Counted from the stretch's first letter, positions 15,992-25,428 are shown. The stretch is 64,000 nt of DNA from Williamsia phyllosphaerae (GCF_014635305.1 NZ_BMCS01000001.1:1674001-1738000), one strand, 5' to 3'. The notes: generated by a model from the letters alone, not told the origin. A program made the numbers and translations.

Positions 15992-18316
15992 GGACATCTC
16001 GTCCGAGGGGTCGTACACCGATCCGTCCGTACCGGTGTCCGCATACAGGTCTCGGCGAAGGGTGTCCGGGCGCTTGGCGAACTGACGGATGCGAAGGCTG
16101 TTGGACACCACGAAGAACGACGAGAACGCCATGGCCGCACCGGCGATCAGCGGGTTGAGCAGTCCGGCCGCGGCGATCGGGATCGCGGCGACGTTGTAAC
16201 CGAACGCCCACACCATGTTGGTGCGGATGGTCCGGCGGGTCGCTCGTGCCAACCCCAGGGCCTCGGGCACGGTCATCAACGCATGCCGCACCAGGATGAT
16301 GTCGGCGGCGCCGATCGCGACGTCGGTGCCGCGGCCGATGGCCAGACCCAGATCGGCGGTGGCCAGCGCCGGGCCGTCGTTGATCCCGTCACCCACCATC
16401 GCGACCGTCGCGCCCTGCGCGCGGAGCTCGTCGATGAGATCGACCTTGCCCTCGGGCAGGACCTCGGCCACCACCTCGGTGATCCCGACCCGCTCGGCGA
16501 CCGCTCCGGCGGCCGAGGCGTTGTCACCGGTGACCAGCATGGTGCGCATACCGCGGCGATGCAGCTCCGTGATTGCCTCCGCGGCATCGTCTTTCACCGT
16601 GTCGGCGACGCTGATCGCCGCGCACACATCGGAACCGACACGTGCGTAGACGACGGTGTGACCGGCTTCCTCGCCGCGCCGCCTCGCCCGCGCGAGGTTT
16701 GCGTGCACGGTGTGCCCGGCCGAGATCCAGCGCGGCGCGCCGACGGCAACCGACCGTGCCCCGACAAGGCCGTGCACACCGTGACCGGTCTCGGCCGTGA
16801 AGTCCTCCACGGCCTCGTCCGACTCGGTGTCGGCCGACACCGACGCAGCGATCGCCTGGCCCACAGCATGTTCGGAGGCCCGCTCGAGTGCTGCGACCGC
16901 TCCCATGACCTCATCGCGATCCCACCCGTCGAGCAGGGTCACCTCGACCACCGACAGTTCGCCGTTGGTGACGGTCCCGGTCTTGTCGAACACCACGGTG
17001 TCTATCTGGCGCGAGGCGTCCAAGGCCTGATGGCCCTTCAGGAAGATGCCCAGCTGCGCGCCGCGTCCGGACGCGACCATCAGGGCTGTCGGCGTCGCCA
17101 GCCCCAGCGCACACGGGCAGGCGATGATCAGTACCGCGAGCGCGGCGGAGATCCCGGATTCCAGGCCCGCGCCGGAGAGCACCCACCCGGCGAGGGTCAG
17201 GGCCGCGAGGACGACGACGCACGGCACGAAGACCGCGGACAACCGGTCGGCGAGGCGCTGCGCGGTGGCCTTGCCGCTCTGGGCTTCTTCGACGAGGCGG
17301 ATCATGGCGGCGAACTTCGTGTCCGGGCCGACTGCCGCGGCCTCGACGACGAGACGTCCGTTGAGCGCCACCGTCCCGCCGACGACGGTCGATCCGGCTT
17401 CCACGTCGACCGGTCGCGACTCCCCGGTCATCGCACTCATGTCGACACCGGCGGTTCCCGACACCACCAGCCCGTCGGTGGCGATGGTCTCGCCCGGGCG
17501 GACGACGAACTTCTGCTGCTCGTTCAGTTCGCCCACCGGGATGCGCATCTCGCTTCCGTCGGTGAGCAGGATCGACACATCCTTGGCGCTCAACGCGGCG
17601 AGAGCGCGTAGAGCACCGCCGGCATTGGACTTCGCCCGTGCCTCGAAATAGCGGCCGGCGAGGACGAAGACCGTCACGCCGGCGGCGACCTCCAGATAGA
17701 TGGAGTCGCTGTGGACGATCGACTGCCACACACCTCGCGACGCGTCGTCGCCGTCGGTGCCGAACATCGTGTACAGCGACCACCCGGCCGCGGCGAGGAT
17801 GCCGAGTGAGATGAGTGTCTCCATACTCGACGTGCCATGGCGCAGGTTGCGTGCGGCGACGCGATAGAACGGCCAGGCCGACCACGTCAGGATCGGCAGG
17901 GCCAGCGCCACGAGAATCCACTGCCAGCCCGTGATGCGGGTGTCGGGGACAACCGAGAACATGATCGACAGGTCGGCCAGGGGCACGAACAGCACCACGG
18001 CGACGACGAGTCGACGGAAGATCGACCGGGCATGGTCGCGATCCGGGTCGGAGTCGGAGGTGACCGTCTCGGCCCGAGGGGCGGCGGCGTACCCGGCGCG
18101 GTCGACCACCGCGCACAGTTCGTCGACGCTGACCGATTCGTCGGCGTCGACGGTGGCGATACGGGTGGCGTAGTTGACCGACGCCCGCACCCCGTCGACC
18201 TTGCCGAGCTTGCGTTCCACCCGCGTCGCGCATGCGCCGCACGTCATCCCCGCGACCTCGAGCTCGAGGCGGCGGGTGTGGGTGGAACTGAGGTCGATCT
18301 CTGGTGCGGTGGTCAT
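15974..18316 (-). CDS. ctpB: P1B-type copper-transporting ATPase (CtpB-like)
   Basis: This 780-residue copper ATPase begins with one heavy-metal domain ([16 protein letters not shown], residues 23-38). It then shows the actuator motif TGES, the transport site CPC at residues 400-402 (IACPCALG), the phosphorylation site DKTGT with Asp444, and the hinge [13 protein letters not shown]. The conserved His-Pro pair of P1B pumps is His-Ala here ([10 protein letters not shown]). By analogy it moves Cu(I) out of the cytosol or to periplasmic cuproproteins. It is divergent from sigC (122 bases apart) and converges on copD-ctaG. In M. tuberculosis SigC is linked to ctpB expression, which fits. Confidence 0.9.
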   Translation of the reverse strand: MTTAPEIDLSSTHTRRLELEVAGMTCGACATRVERKLGKVDGVRASVNYATRIATVDADESVSVDELCAVVDRAGYAAAPRAETVTSDSDPDRDHARSIFRRLVVAVVLFVPLADLSIMFSVVPDTRITGWQWILVALALPILTWSAWPFYRVAARNLRHGTSSMETLISLGILAAAGWSLYTMFGTDGDDASRGVWQSIVHSDSIYLEVAAGVTVFVLAGRYFEARAKSNAGGALRALAALSAKDVSILLTDGSEMRIPVGELNEQQKFVVRPGETIATDGLVVSGTAGVDMSAMTGESRPVDVEAGSTVVGGTVALNGRLVVEAAAVGPDTKFAAMIRLVEEAQSGKATAQRLADRLSAVFVPCVVVLAALTLAGWVLSGAGLESGISAALAVLIIACPCALGLATPTALMVASGRGAQLGIFLKGHQALDASRQIDTVVFDKTGTVTNGELSVVEVTLLDGWDRDEVMGAVAALERASEHAVGQAIAASVSADTESDEAVEDFTAETGHGVHGLVGARSVAVGAPRWISAGHTVHANLARARRRGEEAGHTVVYARVGSDVCAAISVADTVKDDAAEAITELHRRGMRTMLVTGDNASAAGAVAERVGITEVVAEVLPEGKVDLIDELRAQGATVAMVGDGINDGPALATADLGLAIGRGTDVAIGAADIILVRHALMTVPEALGLARATRRTIRTNMVWAFGYNVAAIPIAAAGLLNPLIAGAAMAFSSFFVVSNSLRIRQFAKRPDTLRRDLYADTGTDGSVYDPSDEMSSASRA

Positions 18317-18438
18317 GATCTGCGCTTTCCTGGCTGAGATGTCGAACTCGGCACCCTCGCGGTTGCCGGCCGGTCCACACGAGTGGTCGTCTCGCAGCGA
18401 CTTCGAGTTCCCGGCGTCGGCACTATACGGTTGGCGAC

Positions 18439-18996
18439 GTGAGGGCCGACGATTCCGACGACGACCACATCACGGCCCTCGCTTTCGCGGCTGCCCGTGG
18501 TGACCGTCAGGCTCTGGAATCCTTCGTCAAGGCTACTCAGAAAGACGTCTGGCGGTTCGTGAGCTACCTCAGTGACGCCGGTCGCGCCGACGATCTCACC
18601 CAGGAGACGTTCATCCGGGCCATCGGGGCCCTGCCCCGCTTCTCCGGCCGATCGACCGCACGCACGTGGCTCCTGTCGATCGCCCGACGCGTCGTCGTCG
18701 ATCAGATCCGGCACGAACGCGCCCGACCGCCGTCGGCGTTCCGGTCCGCCGCCGACAGCGTCGTCGAGATCCCGGTCGGCGAGCGATACGAGGACCGCGT
18801 CGAATGGGACATGCTCATCAACGACCTCGAGGAGTCACGGCGCGAGGCATTCCTGCTCACGCAGTTCCTGGGTCTGTCCTACGCCGACGCCGCGGAGGTC
18901 TGCAGATGCCCGGTCGGGACGATCCGATCGCGCGTCGCCAGAGCCCGTGACGATCTGATGCAGGCCTACCGAGCCGACCAGGGGCGCACCGGCTGA
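18439..18996 (+). CDS. sigC: ECF sigma factor SigC
   Basis: The 185-residue protein matches M. tuberculosis SigC along its length from memory. Region 2 contains [21 protein letters not shown] and [22 protein letters not shown]; region 4 ends [24 protein letters not shown]. The start is GTG 18439, with TATACGG about a dozen bases before it, so a leaderless transcript is possible. SigC has been tied to copper acquisition in mycobacteria, consistent with ctpB and copD-ctaG here. No classical anti-sigma gene is adjacent; the ZAS membrane protein at 13162 is the nearest candidate. Confidence 0.92.
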   Translation: MRADDSDDDHITALAFAAARGDRQALESFVKATQKDVWRFVSYLSDAGRADDLTQETFIRAIGALPRFSGRSTARTWLLSIARRVVVDQIRHERARPPSAFRSAADSVVEIPVGERYEDRVEWDMLINDLEESRREAFLLTQFLGLSYADAAEVCRCPVGTIRSRVARARDDLMQAYRADQGRTG

Positions 18997-18998
18997 TC

Positions 18999-19012
18999 CG
19001 GCGTTTTCGCCG
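18999..19012. terminator. Small hairpin between convergent genes
   Basis: CGGCG (18999-19003) and CGCCG (19008-19012) flank TTTT in the 20-base gap between the convergent stops of sigC and the DsbA-like gene. The stem is short and no T-run follows, so terminator function is uncertain. Confidence 0.35.
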
Positions 19013-19016
19013 AATG

Positions 19017-19754
19017 TCACCGCGCCACTGCGGCGTCGACCGCCGCGATCAGCGCCGCAGGGGTGGAGACCTGCACCACCTTGCCGTCGATCTCCACCTG
19101 GGGGGTTCCCTGGAGGTTGTCCTTGGACTTCTCGCTCGTCTGTGCCCCGACCCAGCCTGCGTACTGCCCGTCCTCGATGCACGACCCGACCGATGACGGT
19201 GCGCCGGCCGCGGTCGCCAGATCGGTCAGGGTCGCGTCGGTGAGCCCGGCGCCGCCCTCGGCGGGTTGCCGGGCGTACAGCGCGTCGTGGAACGCGAGCC
19301 ACTTGGTGAAATCGCCGTTCGCGGCGGTGGATTCGGCGACACAGGCCGACGCATTCGCCGAACGGGTGGAGTACTGCGTGGACGACTGCTGATCGAGGAT
19401 CGCGATCGGCCTGTACTCCACGGCCACCTCGGGATTTGCGCGGATCTGCTTCACCGCGTCTCCGAACTGCGACTCGAACGCCTTGCACGCGGGACACTGG
19501 AAGTCCTCGATCAGCGTCAGTGTGGCCTTGGGCGCGGCGGGTCCGCTGACCCGGAAGGCGCCGGTGTCGGTGGCGACCGTCGGGGCCGCGGTGCCGCCGG
19601 ACGTCGAGTCGTCCTTGGACACGATGAGTCCGATCCCGATGGCCGCCGCGACGACCACGACCACGGCGGTGGCCGCGACGCGGATGATGATGCTGCGCCT
19701 GCGCTCTGCGTCGCGCGGGTTGATCACCTTCGGTTTGCCCTTGTCGGCGGCCAT
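19017..19754 (-). CDS. Membrane-anchored DsbA-like thioredoxin-fold protein
   Basis: The 245-residue protein has a short cytoplasmic N-terminus, one membrane anchor (IIIRVAATAVVVVVAAAIGI) and an extracytoplasmic DsbA-type domain. The redox site is Cys87-Pro-Ala-Cys90 (FQCPACKAF), and the cis-Pro loop is QGTPQVEIDG. Two further Cys residues (ACVAE, GSCIED) may form the second disulfide seen in mycobacterial DsbA-like proteins. It probably makes or exchanges disulfides in exported proteins. Its place beside copper genes hints at a redox job linked to cuproprotein assembly, but this is not shown. Confidence 0.87.
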   Translation of the reverse strand: MAADKGKPKVINPRDAERRRSIIIRVAATAVVVVVAAAIGIGLIVSKDDSTSGGTAAPTVATDTGAFRVSGPAAPKATLTLIEDFQCPACKAFESQFGDAVKQIRANPEVAVEYRPIAILDQQSSTQYSTRSANASACVAESTAANGDFTKWLAFHDALYARQPAEGGAGLTDATLTDLATAAGAPSSVGSCIEDGQYAGWVGAQTSEKSKDNLQGTPQVEIDGKVVQVSTPAALIAAVDAAVAR

Positions 19755-19863
19755 GATGTGGTGCTCCTGTCGTCGTAGCTCTGATCCGGTCGCAGCACCC
19801 GGGGCACTGCGCTCACAACAGTGGTCGTACGAGCGGAGTCGATGGTTCCCGGCTTCTCACGAG

Positions 19864-21168
19864 TCAGTCGGTGTCGCGGATGCCGCCGTCCCGGAGTTCG
19901 GACCAGCGGCGCAACCTTTCGGCGACGGTCCGCTCGTACCCGTCGGCGGTCGGTTCGTAGAACGTGCGCCGTGGCATGCCGTCGGGGAAGTAGTTCGCGC
20001 CGGAGAAACCGGTATCGGTGTCGGGGTCGTACTGGTACCCGGCTCCGTAACCGAGGTCCTTCATGAGGCCGGTCGGCGCGTTCAGGATGTGCGCAGGCGG
20101 CATGAGGGATCCGGTGCGTCTGGCCTCCGCGAGCGCCCGGTCGAACCCGCGGTGGACCCCGATGGACTTGGGCGCCGTCGACAGATAGACGACCGCCTGC
20201 GCAAGAGCGAGTTCGCCTTCCGGGGACCCGAGGCGTTCGTAGACGTCCCACGCCGCGAGGGCTTGCTGTACGGCGTTCGGATCGGCCATGCCGATGTCCT
20301 CCACGGCGAACCGGGTGATGCGACGGGCGATGAACAGTGGGTCCTCGCCGCCGTCGAGCATCCGCGCCAACCAGTACAGGGCCGCATCCGGGTCCGAACC
20401 TCGCATCGACTTGTGGAGCGCCGAGATGAGGTTGTAGTGACCTTCCTGCGACTTGTCGTACAGCGGTGCCCGTTTCTGTACGGCCGCGGCGAGGGCGGCC
20501 GGGTCGACCGGTGCCGGCAGCGCGTGCACCTGCTCGATCATGTTCAGCAGGTACCGGCCGTCGCCATCGGCCATCGCGATCAGCGCCCGCCTGGCTTCGT
20601 CGGTGAGGGGGAGCGGTTGATCGTAGAGCGCCTCGGCGCGGGTGACGAGGACGCCGAGAGCATGGTGGTCGAGGCGCTGCAGCACGAACACCTGGCACCG
20701 GGACAGCAGGGCGCCGTTGAGTTCGAAACTCGGGTTCTCCGTGGTCGCTCCGACGAGGACGATGGTGCCGTCTTCGACATAGGGCAGGAACGAGTCCTGC
20801 TGGGCGCGGTTGAAGCGGTGGATCTCATCGACGAACAGCAGGGTGCCCTGCCCGACCTCACGTCGGGTCTGTGCTGATCGGAAGATCTTCCGGAGGTCCG
20901 CGACTCCGGAGAACGTGGCGGACAACGGTTCGAACACCAGATCGGTCTGTTCCGCCAGTAGCCGCGCGATCGTGGTCTTCCCGCATCCGGGAGGGCCCCA
21001 CAACACCATCGACACAAGCCTTTTCGCCGTGACCAGCCGACCGATCGGTGCGTCCGGCGCGAGGAGGTGGTCCTGGCCGCTGACATCGGCGAGGCTGCGC
21101 GGCCGGAGCCGGTCCGCCAGGGGCCGTGAGGCGTCGTCGACCTCGAACAGCGACGGCTCGTCGGTCAC
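19864..21168 (-). CDS. rarA: Replication-associated recombination protein A (RarA/MgsA AAA+ ATPase)
   Basis: The 434-residue protein has the RarA layout: N-terminal RPRSLADVSGQDHLL, Walker A GPPGCGKT, Walker B with LLFVDEIHRFNRAQQD, sensor-1 TTENPSFELN, an Arg-finger region ALLSRCQVF, and the C-terminal MgsA domain containing HKSMRGSDPDAALYWLARML. RarA acts at stalled replication forks with SSB. Length and motifs are complete. The DsbA-like gene lies 110 bases downstream and is probably a separate unit. Confidence 0.93.
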   Translation of the reverse strand: MTDEPSLFEVDDASRPLADRLRPRSLADVSGQDHLLAPDAPIGRLVTAKRLVSMVLWGPPGCGKTTIARLLAEQTDLVFEPLSATFSGVADLRKIFRSAQTRREVGQGTLLFVDEIHRFNRAQQDSFLPYVEDGTIVLVGATTENPSFELNGALLSRCQVFVLQRLDHHALGVLVTRAEALYDQPLPLTDEARRALIAMADGDGRYLLNMIEQVHALPAPVDPAALAAAVQKRAPLYDKSQEGHYNLISALHKSMRGSDPDAALYWLARMLDGGEDPLFIARRITRFAVEDIGMADPNAVQQALAAWDVYERLGSPEGELALAQAVVYLSTAPKSIGVHRGFDRALAEARRTGSLMPPAHILNAPTGLMKDLGYGAGYQYDPDTDTGFSGANYFPDGMPRRTFYEPTADGYERTVAERLRRWSELRDGGIRDTD

Positions 21169-21265
21169 GGTTGCTCCGCGCGGCGATCGTCGTCGAGGTT
21201 CACGTCCGTGGTCTGAGAAGTCACCGCCTCAGTGGAAACGATCCCTCCCGCGTCGGAGGTGTATA

Positions 21266-21281
21266 TGTGGTGTAGATCACA
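21266..21281. promoter_or_regulatory. CRP-like binding site
   Basis: TGTGG-TGTAGA-TCACA differs at one base from the mycobacterial CRP (Rv3676) consensus TGTGA-N6-TCACA. It lies 20 bases before the ATG of the small membrane protein at 21302 and may overlap its promoter. Confidence 0.4.
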
Positions 21282-21301
21282 AATTGCACAAGGAGCACGC
21301 C

Positions 21302-21715
21302 ATGGCCGTCACCTTCAGTTTTCAGGCACCACATCTGCACCACAGGCCGGCGATGAGTGCGGCCCGCATTCGCCGCGCTCGACTGCGGCGCGCAGCCATG
21401 TGGGCGCAGGTCGGTTGGGCGGCGTTCATGGCGGGTTCTGCGGCTCTGGCTCTGGGATTGGCGGGCCTTGCGACCGGCCTCACGGTGGCGGGCATCGTCG
21501 GCCTGGCGGTGTGGGTCGTCGCCTACGGTCTGGCCATCTACTCGACCCGCGCACGAGCCATGGCCCGTGGAGACCGCACGCTCCAGGAGCACATCGCGCG
21601 CGTCAAGCGGTCACGATATCGCCGCTCGTATCCGTTGGCCCCGGATTCTGTTTCGTCCAATCACGCAGAGCCCTATCGCCCGACTCCGTCGCTGTTCGCG
21701 CCCGGCACCGACTGA
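21302..21715 (+). CDS. Small membrane protein, unknown function
   Basis: The start ATG follows a strong AAGGAG. The 137-residue protein has a His/Arg-rich N-terminus (FQAPHLHHRPAMSAARIRRA), two adjacent hydrophobic helices (WAAFMAGSAALALGLAGLA and TVAGIVGLAVWVVAYGLAI), then a basic and finally a Pro/Ser-rich tail. No family is recognised. It is divergent from rarA and stands alone with a CRP-like site just upstream, so it may respond to nutrient or respiratory state. Confidence 0.72.
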   Translation: MAVTFSFQAPHLHHRPAMSAARIRRARLRRAAMWAQVGWAAFMAGSAALALGLAGLATGLTVAGIVGLAVWVVAYGLAIYSTRARAMARGDRTLQEHIARVKRSRYRRSYPLAPDSVSSNHAEPYRPTPSLFAPGTD

Positions 21716-21803
21716 TCGCGCGAACAGCGGGCCGGCGTTGTGTCGGTAGGTCTCGGGGTGGATGATCGGTGTCGAGAGTTGTACATCGTCGTTAGGGGAG
21801 AGC

Positions 21804-21932
21804 ATGTCGGTGCTGAAGTCGTTGTCGCGCAGGCCGGGAGTGAAGTTGACGGCCGCGTTCGTGGGCACGTACATCGCGTTCGCGACGGTGGGCTGGGGCC
21901 GCGCCGTCGCTGCTGAGCGTTCGGGGAACTAG
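21804..21932 (+). CDS. 42-residue single-helix membrane peptide
   Basis: This short frame has a good ribosome-binding site (AGGGGAG, seven bases before ATG 21804). It encodes a basic start (SVLKSLSRRPGVKL), one hydrophobic helix (TAAFVGTYIAFATVGWG) and a short polar end. The layout is that of small membrane proteins and is unlikely by chance next to such a ribosome site. Its TAG is shared through the palindrome CTAG (21929-21932) with the stop of the convergent FAD monooxygenase gene. Expression is unproven. Confidence 0.5.
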   Translation: MSVLKSLSRRPGVKLTAAFVGTYIAFATVGWGRAVAAERSGN

Positions 21933-23743
21933 CCCGCGGGCTCGTCTGGGAAGAAGGGCAGCCACCGCCGGCGGATGGTGTCGAGCAATTCCGGGCCACC
22001 TGCCCTGGCGTGACGGTCTGTCCGCCAGATGACGTGGCCGTCGGCGCGGACCACCACGGCGCCGAGGGTTCCGACACCGTAGAGATCGGCAGCGGTCTCC
22101 GGTGACGTGGCATCTCGCAGGTCGACGACGTGAGTCGTCAGCGGCGCCACCGCGGTGGTCGCGAGGTCGAGTACCTCCGTCCACTGTGCCGCGTCGGCAG
22201 TGAACACGGTCAGTGTCGTCGGTCGGGGGTCGACGAGTTCGAGGCTCGATCTCGGCCCGTCCGGGGTGTCGATGACCGTGTGCGGCAGACGGGCTCCGGG
22301 TTTCGTGGTGGGGCGGTACTCGACGACGTCGTCGGACCCGATGGCCGGCTCACGCTCACCCGGCTCGGACGCGATGAGGGGGCCGTCGTACCGATAGCCG
22401 TACTCGAGCCCGGTCGATACGAAGTGCGCGAGTTGTCCGGGGATGTTGCCGGCGACGAGGTCTCGGACGCGCCGTGCCCGCCACCCCGTTGACTCCAGGA
22501 TCCGGGTGCGGGCCAGACCCGCGCGCGTGACCCGTTCCGCGAGCGGGGCCGCGATGCGTCCCGGTAGCAACGACAACGGGCGCCGCGACATCGCCGTGGT
22601 CGCTCGCTGCAGCATCGTGTTCCGCACCCCGAAGTACTTGGTCGCGGAGTCGAGGTGGAAGTGGTTCGCGACGCTGTGTCGGGCGAACAGATCGATCACC
22701 GGGCGCCGTTCGACCTCGTAGGTGTCGAGGAGACGGTCGGTGGCCGCGCCGCCGAGGATGGCGTCGAGCTTCCACGCGATGTTGTGCGCGTCCTGCACGC
22801 CGCTGTTGAGCCCGTACCCGCCGGTGTGGGGGAACCGGTGCGCGGCGTCGCCGGCCAGGATGAGGCGTCCGCGTCGGAACACCTCCGCCGTCTGTGACGT
22901 CATCGTCCACGTCCCGGTGGAGACGATGTCGACTTGAGGGCCCTCGCCCAGCACCGCGGGAAGCGTTCTGGCCCAGAAGGCCTCGCGGGATGTGGCCACA
23001 TCCTGGTCCGGATGCAGGTAGGTGTTCATCAGCACATAGTGGTCGTCGGCGTGAGCGATCATCACGCCGGCGAAGTTCGGCTGATAGATCCAACTGAGCA
23101 GGGGACGTGCGTCGGCGGGATACAGGCCCGGCGCACGGAAGAATGCGCTGCCCATCCGAGCCAGCACCGGGCCGTGTATCTCGATCCCCGCTGACTCGCG
23201 CAGGTCGCTGTTGGAGCCGTCGGCGCCGACGATGTAGCGCGCGGTCACCTCCTCGCCGGTGCTCATCGTCGCGGTCACCGCGTCGCCGTGCTGCTCGACG
23301 TGTTCGACTCGGGTGGACCGCCGGAAGTCGACCAGCGGCTCGTCATCGAGCGCCGACCACAGCACCGGCATCAGCTGATGCTGTCCGACGTGGGAGACCA
23401 GGAAATCGCTGTGCGACCTGACCCGCGCGAGTTGCTCCGGCCGGGACGCGAGGTCGATCTCGCCGAGCGGTGGACCGTTCAGGTCCGAGCACCAGCGGAT
23501 GAGGTTCACCGACTCGATCGGCGGCGCGAGTCCGGAGATCTCCTCCGCCAGCGCGGGGTCGGCCTCACGCCAGATCTCCAGGGATCGCCCGTGGATGACG
23601 TGAGCCGCGGGATGGGTGAGCTCGTCTGCGCGCCGGTCGACGATGATCGTGGGGATCCCGCGACGTGCGAGCAACAGTGCCGCGGTGGCCCCGGTCGAGC
23701 CGGCGCCGGCGATCACCACCGGGACCGGATCGGTCGTGCTCAC
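21929..23743 (-). CDS. FAD-dependent aromatic hydroxylase (PheA/MhpA/TfdB family)
   Basis: The start GTG 23741-23743 overlaps the stop of the VOC gene (GTGA), giving 604 residues. The first Rossmann motif VVIAGAGSTGATAALLLARRG sits at residue 9, and the second FAD motif is RLILAGDAAHRFPHTGGYGLNSG with DAHN following. The C-terminal third is a thioredoxin-like fold common to phenol and resorcinol hydroxylases. It probably hydroxylates a ring substrate with NAD(P)H. It is the last gene of a coupled FAH-VOC-monooxygenase unit, which suggests a meta-cleavage route. Confidence 0.87.
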   Translation of the reverse strand: MSTTDPVPVVIAGAGSTGATAALLLARRGIPTIIVDRRADELTHPAAHVIHGRSLEIWREADPALAEEISGLAPPIESVNLIRWCSDLNGPPLGEIDLASRPEQLARVRSHSDFLVSHVGQHQLMPVLWSALDDEPLVDFRRSTRVEHVEQHGDAVTATMSTGEEVTARYIVGADGSNSDLRESAGIEIHGPVLARMGSAFFRAPGLYPADARPLLSWIYQPNFAGVMIAHADDHYVLMNTYLHPDQDVATSREAFWARTLPAVLGEGPQVDIVSTGTWTMTSQTAEVFRRGRLILAGDAAHRFPHTGGYGLNSGVQDAHNIAWKLDAILGGAATDRLLDTYEVERRPVIDLFARHSVANHFHLDSATKYFGVRNTMLQRATTAMSRRPLSLLPGRIAAPLAERVTRAGLARTRILESTGWRARRVRDLVAGNIPGQLAHFVSTGLEYGYRYDGPLIASEPGEREPAIGSDDVVEYRPTTKPGARLPHTVIDTPDGPRSSLELVDPRPTTLTVFTADAAQWTEVLDLATTAVAPLTTHVVDLRDATSPETAADLYGVGTLGAVVVRADGHVIWRTDRHARAGGPELLDTIRRRWLPFFPDEPAG

Positions 23744-24378
23744 AGCGTTCGGAACGTGATCGCGCGCTTGTTGACCCGTGGTTTCGTCCCCGGCCGGACA
23801 CCGGCGTCGCGTCGCAACAGCGACTCGGTCGGGGCCCCGTCCCGCATCCGTTCGAGCAGGTAGGACGGGTCGATGGTGACTCCGATCGGGTTGGCCTCGA
23901 ATTCGCGACTGGAGAAGAACTCCGCGGTCGCCTCGGGCGTGGGGAAGTTCTCGGTCTGGAACTCCAGCCGGATGCCGTCGGGATCCTCGTAGTACAGCGA
24001 GGTGGTCGGACCGTGGTTGATCGACCACACCGGCGTGATGCCCGCGGCGGCGAGGCGCTCGTAGTTCAGCAGCAGTGGCTCGAGCGAGGTGTAGGTGAAC
24101 GCGAGGTGGTCGACGCCGAGTACCTTGCGACGAAATCTGGCCAGCGGGAACAGGTATCGCACCACCGGCGGTACCTTGACCAGCGCCAGGCGGTGGCTCT
24201 CGTCGTCCCAGGTGAGGAACGCGATCTGGTCATCCTCATGGACGACCTGCGCGCCGAGCACCGTCGAGTACCAGTCGATCATCTCGGTCGGGCGAGGCGT
24301 CTTGACCACGAAGTGCGCGAGCAGGTCCGGCGCGAGTGCTGTCGTGGTGGGGGCGGGGCTCGGTGTGTGCGAGGGCAT
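23740..24378 (-). CDS. VOC-fold extradiol dioxygenase-like protein
   Basis: The 212-residue protein has paired VOC beta-alpha-beta modules. The likely metal ligands are His in LLAHFVVKTPRP, His in VDHLAFTYTSLE and Glu in RLEFQTENF, the His-His-Glu set of type I extradiol dioxygenases and glyoxalases. The unit then ends with a long basic tail. The neighbours (FAD hydroxylase and FAH-family hydrolase) favour a ring-cleaving role. It is half the length of two-domain dioxygenases, so substrate and activity are uncertain. It is coupled to the downstream hydroxylase by a 4-base overlap. Confidence 0.8.
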   Translation of the reverse strand: MPSHTPSPAPTTTALAPDLLAHFVVKTPRPTEMIDWYSTVLGAQVVHEDDQIAFLTWDDESHRLALVKVPPVVRYLFPLARFRRKVLGVDHLAFTYTSLEPLLLNYERLAAAGITPVWSINHGPTTSLYYEDPDGIRLEFQTENFPTPEATAEFFSSREFEANPIGVTIDPSYLLERMRDGAPTESLLRRDAGVRPGTKPRVNKRAITFRTL

Positions 24379-24395
24379 GTCGACTCCTTCGGTGA

Positions 24396-25352
24396 TCAGT
24401 GCGGCGCGACGATCGGTGTGCGCTGCTCACCGAGATCGAGGGCGCCGTCGGAGGATCGGATGGTGGCGGTGACGGTGTCGCCCGGCTTCAGGAACGGGCC
24501 GTCGAGGTTGCGGCGGATGAACAGCTTCCACATCACGTGCTCGGGCAGCAGCGCGGTGGCCAGTCGTCGCACTATCGCCGGCGGCGACTTCGCCGCGGTG
24601 CCGTGTGGGGTCCCGGTGAGGAGAACGTCGCCGACGGCCATGTTGCTGAACGTGCTGAGCTCGGTGAGTGATTCGGCGGGACGGTACACGAAATTGGCGG
24701 TGGTGTCGGTCTGCCGGAGGTCGCCGTTGACGTGGAGCCGCAACACCATGTCGTCGAGGCGGTCGTGGTCGGCGTCATCGAGGATCGCCAGCACCGGGCC
24801 CAGCGGGCAGAAACCCCGATAGCTCTTGCCCTTCAGGTACTGACCCTGCGGCAGTTGGACGTCGCGGGCCGACAGATCGTTGGCAATGGTGACGGCGACA
24901 ACGTACTCCCGCAGGCTTTCCTGGGTGATCGTCACCGGCGCGGTGATGGCCTTGCCGATCACCAGTGCGAGCTCGATCTCGTGGTCGAGCAGCGCGACGT
25001 GGGCCGGACGGGTGACCGGGGCGTGCGGTCCGGTGACCGAGGCGTCGGCCTTGTCGAAGAAGAGATTGAACGCGCGGTTGTCGGGATCCATGCCGGAGTC
25101 GATCGCGTGCTGCCGGAAGTTGGCGCCCTGGCACAGCACTCGGCACGGGGTGGTGATGGGCGAGCGCACCTCGACGGCATCGGCCTGATGGGTCGGCGGG
25201 CGCGATGCCGCAGAGGTCCAGTCGTCCCGGCCGTTCTCCAGCAGCTCCGCGGTCGTCGCGTACTGCCCCTGCAGCTCGGTGATCCCGGCGGGGGACACGA
25301 CACCCCATCGCACGGCGTCTCCCGTCGAGTAACGGCTGAGATAGGTCGCCAT
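24396..25352 (-). CDS. Fumarylacetoacetate hydrolase (FAH)-family protein
   Basis: The 318-residue protein has the FAH C-terminal domain. It includes metal-binding acidic residues in DHEIELALVIGKA, the loop YVVAVTIANDLSARDVQ, the KGKSYRGFCPLGP segment and the late GDVLLTGTPHGTA. FAH-family members here often act as acylpyruvate hydrolases or as hydratases/decarboxylases of ring-cleavage products. Being first in the coupled unit with VOC and FAD hydroxylase supports this. A TetR-type palindrome lies just upstream at 25399-25423. Confidence 0.87.
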   Translation of the reverse strand: MATYLSRYSTGDAVRWGVVSPAGITELQGQYATTAELLENGRDDWTSAASRPPTHQADAVEVRSPITTPCRVLCQGANFRQHAIDSGMDPDNRAFNLFFDKADASVTGPHAPVTRPAHVALLDHEIELALVIGKAITAPVTITQESLREYVVAVTIANDLSARDVQLPQGQYLKGKSYRGFCPLGPVLAILDDADHDRLDDMVLRLHVNGDLRQTDTTANFVYRPAESLTELSTFSNMAVGDVLLTGTPHGTAAKSPPAIVRRLATALLPEHVMWKLFIRRNLDGPFLKPGDTVTATIRSSDGALDLGEQRTPIVAPH

Positions 25353-25398
25353 CGTCTGAACTCCGTCCGTGGTGGATCTCGGAGTCTCAGGCTAACCC

Positions 25399-25423
25399 GT
25401 TCACTGAACGGCAGTCAATGAAC
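25399..25423. promoter_or_regulatory. TetR-type operator upstream of the FAH-VOC-hydroxylase unit
   Basis: GTTCACTGAAC (25399-25409) is itself a palindrome and is followed after GG by CAGTCAATGAAC (25412-25423). Overall, GTTCACTG and CAATGAAC-like arms face each other. The half-site CAGTCAA recurs in the palindrome at 27937-27953. It fills the 76-base gap between the TetR stop and the FAH start. Confidence 0.6.
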
Positions 25424-25428
25424 AGCGG

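Noticed and set aside
21611..21874. Minus-strand 87-codon frame
   Set aside because: It is antisense to the small membrane genes and lacks a ribosome site or a recognisable fold; the short plus-strand frame at 21804 is better supported.
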